Assembly: GCA_035490315.1 (NCBI GenBank)
Contig: DATHET010000348.1
Span: 1 to 39,478, forward strand
Direction of reading: 5' to 3'
Origin: JADJQU01 sp035490315
GTDB taxonomy: Bacteria; Planctomycetota; UBA1135; GCA-002686595
DNA: 39,478 nt
Below are positions 25,901 through 31,967 of the stretch, in pieces. The stretch's first letter is position 1; each line of letters opens with the position of its first letter. The notes beneath the pieces are model-generated. The model had not been told where the DNA came from and made no database searches. It worked only from the letters and a program-made list of their open reading frames with translations. Made by a program: the position numbers and the translations under genes.

Positions 25901-26602
25901 CTCTCCGCCGCGCACATGCTGCGCGGACGCCTGTACCGGTTGCTCGGCAGACCCGGCCGCGCGCTGGGTGCGATGCAACACGCCGTGCGCCTGGCAAGGC
26001 AGGCGGCCGAGCGGCGTCTGGAGATGGAAGCGACCGCGAGGCTGGGCGGGCTGTTGCTCGACATCAACCGCGCCGAGGAAGCCGAGGCGCGGTTGCGCGA
26101 GGCGCTCTTGATCGCCAACGAGATCGAGGATCGCCGCGGCCAGACCCTGGCCGGGCTGTGGCTCGGAATCCTGCTGTGGGAGCAGGGCGATCCGGAAGCG
26201 CCGCGGCTGCTCTCGCGCGTCGCGCGCATGGCGCGCGAGATGGGACTGAGCCGCGCCGAAGCCCTGTGCCTCGCGATCCAGTCGCGCATCGCCAACGCCA
26301 GCGGCGACCTGACCCAGGCCCTCGCGGACTCCTCGCGCGCGATGCAGCTCCTGGATCGGCACGGCGCCGAGCTCGCGGACCGCATCGTGATCACCGGGAC
26401 CCGCGCCCTGGTGTTGCACGCCGGCGGCGAGCACGAGGCCGGAGCCGCGATGGTCAAGGAGCTGCGCCGTCGCTTGCGCCGCGAATCGGCCCGCTTGGAG
26501 AAGGTCGAGGTGCGCGAGAGCCACACCGAGACCTCGCGGCAGCTGCTCGAGGCCGTGCTCTCCGCCCAGGGCCCGATCTACCCCCGCGCGCAGCTGGTCT
26601 GA
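22937..26602 (+). CDS. Serine/threonine kinase fused to ATPase and TPR domains
   Basis: The 1221-residue protein has a Hanks-type kinase (about 10-320): IGAGATGRVW glycine loop, ALKRL with K42, HGDIKPEN (134-141) with catalytic D136 and N141, and DLG (154-156) in place of DFG. HGD replaces HRD, so this is a non-RD kinase, probably not activated by loop phosphorylation. A P-loop ATPase domain follows, with Walker A GPVGSGKS (398-405) and Walker B LVVFVDD (511-517). A long TPR-like C-terminal half (about 760-1200) includes ALRQVDQALALL and EEAEARLREALLIA. The layout recalls PknK/LuxR-like AAA sensor kinases; no DNA-binding domain is visible. ATG 22937 has GGAG 11 bases upstream. It is divergent from cysS. 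Confidence 0.85.
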   Translation: MTEPLLIELEAEIGAGATGRVWRARLSEERGGLAAGSEVALKRLHPELANDPNARRAFAIEAEAGLSVRHPGLVRVLQAGTDASGPYLLSEYVPGETLEKLLTDHGPLSEPLLRSIALQLAGGLAALHAAGWIHGDIKPENMRMDARGRAVLLDLGFARRIVRRHAKSQRLSSSEEPGAVELAHAGGFNPGSLAYLAPERARGEAGDEKSDVFSLGVSLFELATGAHPFAADFVGEELEGSASSALPMVRSLGAKGADRLLAALASARYRPASRIAPQLSPFLDHVLGDALLRDPRVRPSAKDLAKRLEDAESGTWWRAQIDAGSDASTAPLAERESAHLTPLVGRESELAQIESLYRTAVGDPLEAGELTAQLAEAFDPAGAPGPRPPRGGALWLQGPVGSGKSRLMSSFAARARATTRPPLYLYGRCSTHEEDRPCGPVLRLLLRWMRLPPQTTQLSARDRAALERVAPPKEAQTLARALDGRFVGTTETSVVAALVRWLILLSKRSPLVVFVDDVNFADEATLSVFTRVAEELSGKPLFLVLGRRLHDGVVHPRMLEQLERTLDTRALAARIELEPLDEQAVVDLVTRLFHHSAPRLRIAQVLRQRSRGNPGLIAEILRGLIQRGEAYPHGAEREDGALVLAMPPERLPLPESLPTLISQRYQKLPPEDRRWLQRLSIVGGRISTDFLLRAFQPVGEAELAQVLHRMVQSGWIVPAGDRFRFARPALREAVYRGIAEDSRARLHAQAARALDPGRGKSLSIADAFQRAFHLRAAGDAPALLRVLRPLLTAMVKRGQTQRVHSIARWGIEALDTLGRTKAREILRIEFLEAAADAADRLGNREEQRAWLDQLSDLELSPELDAAALARVYLLHGRHAVSTGQYGLARGFLKNAVELGLRAGGVDLLVSEAQRRLSAVQAHVGELAQARELAKSALEKAVHDPQRAVALLQIAVVDLLEDELEAALRQVDQALALLRNSHDWTLPGVLSAAHMLRGRLYRLLGRPGRALGAMQHAVRLARQAAERRLEMEATARLGGLLLDINRAEEAEARLREALLIANEIEDRRGQTLAGLWLGILLWEQGDPEAPRLLSRVARMAREMGLSRAEALCLAIQSRIANASGDLTQALADSSRAMQLLDRHGAELADRIVITGTRALVLHAGGEHEAGAAMVKELRRRLRRESARLEKVEVRESHTETSRQLLEAVLSAQGPIYPRAQLV

Positions 26603-26635
26603 GCGCAGAAAACCGCCCGCGGAGCCGGGGCTGCT

Positions 26636-26664
26636 TTGCAGTTGAGACGCAGTCTCAATATACT
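26636..26664 (+). promoter_or_regulatory. Promoter with palindromic operator filling the spacer
   Basis: TTGCAG (26636-26641) and TATACT (26659-26664, five of six to TATAAT) are exactly 17 bases apart. The whole spacer is the perfect palindrome TTGAGACGCAGTCTCAA (26642-26658, 7-bp arms around GCA). A protein bound here would block polymerase directly. The 15-base core TGAGAC-GCA-GTCTCA has the size and symmetry of 7-1-7 Fur-family boxes and shares nine of 14 positions with TGATAAT-N-ATTATCA. Fur-type control is a hypothesis only. Confidence 0.7.
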
Positions 26665-26671
26665 GCCCTGG

Positions 26672-27943
26672 ATGATCACCACATCCCTGCTGCTTTTCAT
26701 CGCTCAAGACCCCGCCCCCGACCGACTGGCGCGCCTGGAGGCCGAGCTCTCCGCCCTGCGCCAGGAGTTCGCGGTGTCGCGCGAGGCCGACCGCGCCCGC
26801 TACGAAACCCAGATCGCTGCCCTCGCGGCCGATCTCGAGGACGCGCGCCGCGGCCGCGACGGCTCCTCTGCCGCCAGCCGCTTCCAATGGGGCGGCTACG
26901 GCGAGCAACACTACAACGATCTCGACGGGCACGGCGGCGCGCAGATCGACATCCACCGCTTCGTGCTCTACATGGGCTACAGCTTCAGCGAGAACGTGCA
27001 GCTGCACAGCGAGACGGAGATCGAGCACGGCTTCGTCGAGGACGACAACGGCGAGATCGCGATCGAGCAGCTGTGGACCGATTTCCGCGTCTCCCCCACC
27101 ACCCACATCCAGGTCGGCCGCGTGCTCGCGCCGCTGGGAATCGTCAACCTGCGCCACGAGCCGCCGAGCTTCAACGGCGTCGAGCGACCGAGCGTGGAGA
27201 CCTTCGTGCTGCCCTCGACCTGGTCGATCGACGCGCTCGGCGTCAGCGGCGAGATCACCACTTCCCTGCGCTACCAGCTCTACCTCAGCGGCGGCATGGA
27301 CGGCACGGGCTTCAGCGCGTTCGAAGGCATTCGCGGCGGACGTCAGGAAGAGCGGCCGAGCGCGCACCAGCCGGCGGTCAGCGGACGACTCGACTTCTTT
27401 CCCCTGGATTCGCTCGGCGGCGATGCGAGCGAGCAGTCCCTGCGCCTGGGCCTGAGCGGCTTGTACGGCGGTCTCGACAACGGCAATCAGGGCAGCGATC
27501 CGGGCGTCGACGCCGATCTCCTGATCGCCGCTGTCGACGCGGAGTACTCGATCGGTCGCCTCGATCTGCGCGGCGTGGCGGCTTTCGAAAAAATCGGCGG
27601 CGCGAGCGAGCTCTCGACGGTCACCGGCGAATCGATTTCCAAGGAGATCGTCGGCTGGTATGTCGAAGCGGCCTGGCACTGGATGCCGGAGTCCTGGAAG
27701 AGCGGCGAGCACGGCTGGGCCGACGCGATCGCCTTCGCGCGCTACGACGACATCGACACGCAGCGCGACGTGCCCTCCGGATTCGTCGCGGATGCGCACG
27801 GCGATCGCGACGAGTGGACTCTGGGCATCGGTCTGTATCCGCTGGAAAACCTGGTGCTCAAGGCCGATTACCAGATCCGCAACGACGAAGCGACAGGCTC
27901 TCCGCAGAACCAGTTCAACCTCGGCATCGGATGGTCGTTCTAG
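26672..27943 (+). CDS. Outer-membrane porin with N-terminal coiled coil
   Basis: The 423-residue protein has a short hydrophobic N-terminus (MITTSLLLFIA), a coiled coil (about 17-62, LARLEAELSALRQEF), then a beta-barrel with alternating hydrophobic strands. It ends in GIGWSF, the C-terminal aromatic typical of BAM substrates. The coiled coil plus OprO/OprP-like barrel resembles trimeric phosphate-selective-type porins (GGYGEQHYND, RFVLYMGYSFSENVQLHSETEIEHG); the solute is unknown. I chose ATG 26672 because the -10 box ends just seven bases upstream, implying a leaderless mRNA. A TTG at 26636 would lie inside the promoter. The next gene overlaps its end by 13 bases. Confidence 0.82.
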   Translation: MITTSLLLFIAQDPAPDRLARLEAELSALRQEFAVSREADRARYETQIAALAADLEDARRGRDGSSAASRFQWGGYGEQHYNDLDGHGGAQIDIHRFVLYMGYSFSENVQLHSETEIEHGFVEDDNGEIAIEQLWTDFRVSPTTHIQVGRVLAPLGIVNLRHEPPSFNGVERPSVETFVLPSTWSIDALGVSGEITTSLRYQLYLSGGMDGTGFSAFEGIRGGRQEERPSAHQPAVSGRLDFFPLDSLGGDASEQSLRLGLSGLYGGLDNGNQGSDPGVDADLLIAAVDAEYSIGRLDLRGVAAFEKIGGASELSTVTGESISKEIVGWYVEAAWHWMPESWKSGEHGWADAIAFARYDDIDTQRDVPSGFVADAHGDRDEWTLGIGLYPLENLVLKADYQIRNDEATGSPQNQFNLGIGWSF

Positions 27944-29511
27944 CGCTGCTGCGAAGTGTGCTCGCCACGGCGCTGGCCTGCGGCGGGGCATGCCTGCCCG
28001 CCGTCTGCAGCGCGCTCCAAACGCAAGCAGCGAGTCCGGCGAGCTCCGATTCGCCGCGGCTCGCCCAGGCCCTGGCGCGAGCCTTCCCGGATGCCGACGC
28101 CTTCACCACGCGGACAGCGACGCTGGACGATGCGCAGCGCGCGAGCCTGACGCCGCGCTTGCGAGGCCGACAGGCTCCGCGCTTGTGGACCTACCGGGAA
28201 GCGCGCACGTCCAAGCAGCTCCAGGGGCGCGCGATCGAAGGCGACGTGATCGGCAAGTCGCTGCCGATCACCTACCTCGTGATCCTGGACGCCGACAACC
28301 GCGTCCGCGGCATCGAGATCCTGGAGTATCGCGAATCGCACGGCGGCGAAGTCAGGCGCGAGAAGTGGCGCGCGCAGTTCCAGGGCAAGGGCGCGCAGGA
28401 CGAGCTGAAGCTCGGCTCGGACATCCGCAACATCGCGGGGGCCACGCTGTCGTGCCGGGCCTTGACCGACGCCGTTCACGATGCGCTGGCCATCGCCACG
28501 CTGGTGTTCGCAGACGAGCAGACCATCCCGACGGTTTCGACCGCGCTTCCTCCCGCTCGCCTGGTCGCAGGGGACAAGAGCGGCAGTTTCGCCCGCACGC
28601 AACTCTTGATGGGAACCCTGCTCGAGCTGCGCGCGGTGACCTCCGACCGCGCGAGCTTCGATGCAGCCGCCGATGCCGCCTTCGCGCGCGTCGCGACGCT
28701 CGAGGCCCTGTGGTCCACCTGGCGCGCGGACAGCGAGATCTCGCGCCTCAACGCGAGCGAGCCGGGAACCTGGTGCGCGATCTCCCCCGCCAGCTGCGCC
28801 CTGCTCGAGCGCGCGGCAATCCTGCGCACTGCTAGCGCGGGCGCTTTCGCCGCGGAAGCAGGCGCGCTGGTCGAGCTTTGGCGCGCCGCCGAGGCCTCGC
28901 AGCGCGAGCCGACGGCCGAGCAGAACGCGGCCGCGCGCGCGGCCTGCGCCGTGGCAAGCTTCGAGCTCGACTCCGCCAAGGGCAGGGCGCGGCGGACGGA
29001 TGCGCGGGCCCGACTGGACCTCGGCGGCATCGGCAAGGGCGCTGCGCTCGACGAGATCGCCCAGGAATTCCGCTCGCGCGGCCTGTCGCGCGCGCTGTTT
29101 GACTTCGGCGGACAATTCCTGGCGCTCGACGGACCGCGCGAGGGCGCTGGCTGGCCGATCGAGATCCGCGATCCGAGGCCGGCAGCCCTGGCACCCCTGT
29201 GGGAGCTCGAATTGAGCAACGCATCACTGGCGACCAGCGCGGACGATCAGCGCGGCCTCGCGATCGCAGGCCTGCGCAGGAGTCACATCGTGGATCCGCG
29301 CAGCGGCGAGCCGGCTGACGCGCACTGGGCCGCCTGCGTGTGGGCCGCGAACGCGACGGACGCGGACGCCTGGTCCACGGCGGCCTTCGTGCTCGATCAC
29401 GCCGCCTTGGCGAGCCTCGCCGAGCGACGCGAGCTGCGGATCCTGACGTTCGAGCGCGACGGGACGTTGTGGATGCAGGCCTCGTTCCCCGGGCACGGGA
29501 GAGGCCCGTGA
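27931..29511 (+). CDS. Secreted FMN-binding domain fused to ApbE flavin transferase
   Basis: The 526-residue protein has a signal-like N-terminus (about 1-32). An FMN-binding domain (about 85-195) ends in SDIRNIAGATLSCRA; T172 lies where ApbE attaches FMN to the SGATxT motif of NqrC/RnfG-type proteins. An ApbE domain (about 215-520) has TLEALWSTWRADSEISRLN, LDLGGIGKGAALD (362-374), FDFGGQ (390-395), SHIVDPRSGEPA and the metal-site-like TDADAWSTA. ApbE transfers FMN from FAD onto threonine outside the cytoplasm, so this protein may flavinylate itself. ATG 27931 overlaps the porin stop; the following gene overlaps by four bases. Covalent flavin and electron-carrier role are inferred from the families. 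Confidence 0.85.
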   Translation: MVVLALLRSVLATALACGGACLPAVCSALQTQAASPASSDSPRLAQALARAFPDADAFTTRTATLDDAQRASLTPRLRGRQAPRLWTYREARTSKQLQGRAIEGDVIGKSLPITYLVILDADNRVRGIEILEYRESHGGEVRREKWRAQFQGKGAQDELKLGSDIRNIAGATLSCRALTDAVHDALAIATLVFADEQTIPTVSTALPPARLVAGDKSGSFARTQLLMGTLLELRAVTSDRASFDAAADAAFARVATLEALWSTWRADSEISRLNASEPGTWCAISPASCALLERAAILRTASAGAFAAEAGALVELWRAAEASQREPTAEQNAAARAACAVASFELDSAKGRARRTDARARLDLGGIGKGAALDEIAQEFRSRGLSRALFDFGGQFLALDGPREGAGWPIEIRDPRPAALAPLWELELSNASLATSADDQRGLAIAGLRRSHIVDPRSGEPADAHWAACVWAANATDADAWSTAAFVLDHAALASLAERRELRILTFERDGTLWMQASFPGHGRGP

Positions 29512-29954
29512 CGCCCAGACTGCGCCTGATTTTCCTCCTCGTCGCCGCCGTTTCCTGCGCGAGCGCCCTGGTCTTCGCGCTGCTGCGCTACGCGACGACT
29601 GCCGGCGACGAGTTCTCGGCGTACAACCATCCGGCGCAACCCTGGGCTCTCGACTTCCACATCGTGAGCTCCGTCGGCCTGACCCTGGTGCTCGGTTTCC
29701 TGCTCGGCGTCCACGCCCTGCCGCGGCTTGCGACGCGCTCGGCCTCGCGCAGGAGCGGCATCGGCCTGATCGTGCTCGCCGGCGCGATGATCTCGAGCGG
29801 CGCCTTGCTTCCCTGCAGCTCCGACACCCTCGCCCGCGCGGCCCTGGCCTGGACGCACGGCATCTCCGGAGCGCTCTTCGCGCTGCTCGTGCCCTGGCAC
29901 ATGCAACGCGCGGGGCGCGCGAGGCATGGCGCGGCACTTCAGGGTCGCGGCTGA
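29508..29954 (+). CDS. Small four-helix membrane protein, probable di-heme b cytochrome
   Basis: The 148-residue protein has four hydrophobic segments at about 8-28, 50-70, 84-102 and 113-131. Two helices each carry a histidine at both ends: H51 and H69, and H117 and H131 (14 apart, as in many cytochrome b heme-ligand pairs). This is what a two-heme b-type cytochrome across the inner membrane would need; the DUF4405/b561-like families are the nearest idea. The GTG 29508 overlaps the ApbE stop (GTGA) and has GGAGAGG upstream. Its partner is probably the flavoprotein encoded upstream. It overlaps the convergent Kdo-kinase gene by 16 bases. Heme binding is not proven. Confidence 0.65.
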   Translation: MTPRLRLIFLLVAAVSCASALVFALLRYATTAGDEFSAYNHPAQPWALDFHIVSSVGLTLVLGFLLGVHALPRLATRSASRRSGIGLIVLAGAMISSGALLPCSSDTLARAALAWTHGISGALFALLVPWHMQRAGRARHGAALQGRG

Positions 29955-30832
29955 CTGCGTCGCGCGCCGACACCGCGCTCGAGAGCGCTGGCGGCCGCGT
30001 GCCATCCGCTAGCGCGGCGATGACGCTCGGCGATCGCCAGGAACAGCGCGTGACGCGGAATGCGCCTCGGCTCGTAGCCCGCAAGGAATCTCGCGCAGAG
30101 TCGCAGCGCATCGGGGACGAGCTGCGCGCTCTCCATCCGCGCCACGTGCCGCCACAATCGGGCGAGATTCTCCGTGCGCGCCTGCGCGGAAAGACCCGGC
30201 ACGAAGCGCGACCCATCGAGGTCGACGAGCCACAGGCGTGGTTTTCCCTGCTCCAGGGAATCGGCCTCGACCAAGACGTTGCGCGGCGTCAGATCCGCAT
30301 GCAGGAACTCGAGCTGGTGCAGACGCGCGACCAGCTCGCCCAGCGCACGCGCGCAGCTGGCCGCGACGCGCGGCGTGACCGCGTCGCGCGCGCGGCGCAG
30401 GAGCAGCGTGCCCAGGTCGAGCGAGCCCTCGATGCGGCGCGAGACCAGCTCCAGCTCCCAGGTCGCGGCGCTGCGTGTGGCCCGCGCCGCGACGACTTCC
30501 GGGACGAGGATGCCCATGCCAGCAAGTCGCCTGGCGAGGGTCAGCTCTCGGAAGGGCCGCAAGGGGCTCAAATAGCGGCGGCCCGTGAGCCAGCGCAGGA
30601 GCCCGCCGTGGCTGAAGCGGCGCACGACGAAGCGCTGCTTGCCGACCACGAGCTCCGACAGAGGCGTGCGGCCGGCGAGGTCGGACGCGGGCAGCTCGGC
30701 GCGGGAATTCGCGCCGTAACCCGCGGCCTCGAAATCCGCCGCCAGATCGCCGCGCACCGCGTACACGGAGCGAGGCGAGCGCTGCGTGATCACGTCCGGG
30801 GGCAGGTGCTCGAGCTCCGACCAGTCGCTCAT
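29939..30832 (-). CDS. Kdo/lipopolysaccharide kinase-like protein
   Basis: The 297-residue protein has the KdkA/WaaP/InaA-type kinase signature: FLHADLTPRNVLVE (H178, D180, N185) and LWLVDLDGSRF (D204, D206), with a basic N-lobe containing QRFVVRRFSHGG. KdkA phosphorylates Kdo in lipid A-Kdo; WaaP phosphorylates heptose. The choice between them is not possible here, so no symbol is given. It is divergent from a heptosyltransferase gene, supporting a role in lipopolysaccharide core assembly. ATG 30832 begins the conserved domain, and the minus-strand TAGACT ten bases upstream could serve as a -10. The 3' end overlaps the cytochrome-like gene. Confidence 0.8.
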   Translation of the reverse strand: MSDWSELEHLPPDVITQRSPRSVYAVRGDLAADFEAAGYGANSRAELPASDLAGRTPLSELVVGKQRFVVRRFSHGGLLRWLTGRRYLSPLRPFRELTLARRLAGMGILVPEVVAARATRSAATWELELVSRRIEGSLDLGTLLLRRARDAVTPRVAASCARALGELVARLHQLEFLHADLTPRNVLVEADSLEQGKPRLWLVDLDGSRFVPGLSAQARTENLARLWRHVARMESAQLVPDALRLCARFLAGYEPRRIPRHALFLAIAERHRRASGWHAAASALERGVGARRSQPRP

Positions 30833-30917
30833 GCGTGGCCGAAGTCTACGCGTCGCGTTCCTCCGCCGGATCAAGAAGCTCCCCTCGCTGCCCGCGATCT
30901 CGCACACTGAGCAGGAC

Positions 30918-31940
30918 ATGGCGACCGATCTGCCCGCGCGCATCCTGATCGTCCGCCTCGGCGCGCTCGGCGACGTCGTCAATGGCCTGGCCCTGGCCAA
31001 CGCTCTGGTGCGCGAGCGGCCCGACGTCGAGATCGGCTGGTTGAGCCACGAGCTGGCCCTGCCCCTGCTCGAAGGACATCCCGCGATCGCGCGCGTGCAC
31101 CTGCTCCCGCGCGGCGGCGGATTGCGCGGCCTCGTTCGCACGCTGCGCGAGGTTCGCTCGCGTCATTACGATCTGGCGCTCGACCTGCAGCGTCTGACCA
31201 AGAGCGCGCTGCTCGCGCGCTGGTCGGGCGCGCCGCGCAGGATCGGTTTCGACCGCGCGCGGACGAAGGAAGGCAGCTGGATCTGGCTGGGAGAGCAGGT
31301 CGCAGCGGGCAGCGTGCTACGCCCGATGGCCGAGCAGGCCTTGGACTTCGCGCGCCACCTGGGGATCCGCGAGCCGCGCGTGGAGCTCGATCTCGCGCGC
31401 GACGCGGAGTCCGAACGTTGGGCGCAGGCCTGGATTGAGCAGCATGGCGCGAGACTGGTCCTGCTCAACATCGCGGCAACCAAGCCCGCGAACCGCTGGC
31501 CGCCAGAGTCCTGGGGACTCCTGGCGCGCGAGCTCGGCCTGCAAGCGGGACTGGTGATCGCGCTGAGCGGCGGCCCTGGCGATCGCGATCTCGCGCGGCA
31601 GGTGATCCAGGCCGGTGCCGAAGGCGCGATCGATCTGGTCGGCGCGACCAGCCTGCGTCAGTTGATCGCGCTCCAGCGCCGAGCGGCGCTGGTGATCACC
31701 GCCGACACGGGGCCGATGCACACCGCTGCCGCAGTTGGCGCTCCGTTGATCGCGCTGTTCGGCGCGGCGGATGAGCGGCGCACCGGCCCCTACGGCCAGC
31801 TCTCCTCCGTCCTTCGCACGCGGCCCGAATGCGCGCCTTGCGGCCGGCGCACCTGCCCGCTGCCGCGCCACATCTGCATGCTCGACCTCTCGGTCGACAC
31901 CGTTTACCGCGCGGCGATGGCGCGATTGTCGCAACGCTGA
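30918..31940 (+). CDS. Family 9 glycosyltransferase (heptosyltransferase-like)
   Basis: The 340-residue GT-B protein starts ILIVRLGALGDVVNGLALA, as in WaaC/WaaF/RfaQ. The C-terminal nucleotide-sugar domain has LLNIAATKPANRWPPESW and ITADTGPMHTAAAVGAPLIALFG. The cysteine-rich end (CAPCGRRTCPLPRHICM) also occurs in many WaaF-like enzymes. It would add L-glycero-D-manno-heptose from ADP-heptose to the inner core. ATG 30918 has CAGGA immediately upstream. It ends in a small perfect hairpin (31936-31959). Confidence 0.88.
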   Translation: MATDLPARILIVRLGALGDVVNGLALANALVRERPDVEIGWLSHELALPLLEGHPAIARVHLLPRGGGLRGLVRTLREVRSRHYDLALDLQRLTKSALLARWSGAPRRIGFDRARTKEGSWIWLGEQVAAGSVLRPMAEQALDFARHLGIREPRVELDLARDAESERWAQAWIEQHGARLVLLNIAATKPANRWPPESWGLLARELGLQAGLVIALSGGPGDRDLARQVIQAGAEGAIDLVGATSLRQLIALQRRAALVITADTGPMHTAAAVGAPLIALFGAADERRTGPYGQLSSVLRTRPECAPCGRRTCPLPRHICMLDLSVDTVYRAAMARLSQR

Positions 31941-31959
31941 CCTCGAAGTCGAGGTCAGC
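31936..31959. terminator. 11-bp perfect hairpin between convergent genes
   Basis: GCTGACCTCGA (31936-31946) and TCGAGGTCAGC (31949-31959) are exact reverse complements with two bases between. The left arm includes the heptosyltransferase TGA; the KptA-like gene stops at 31968 on the other strand. No T-tract follows on either strand, so a factor-independent terminator is not certain. Confidence 0.5.
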
Positions 31960-31967
31960 GCCCGTGC

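Noticed and set aside
23447..27991. Minus-strand open frame of 1514 codons
   Set aside because: It lies antisense to the kinase and porin genes, which have clear family motifs. Its composition is what high-GC antisense frames give, and it has no motif.
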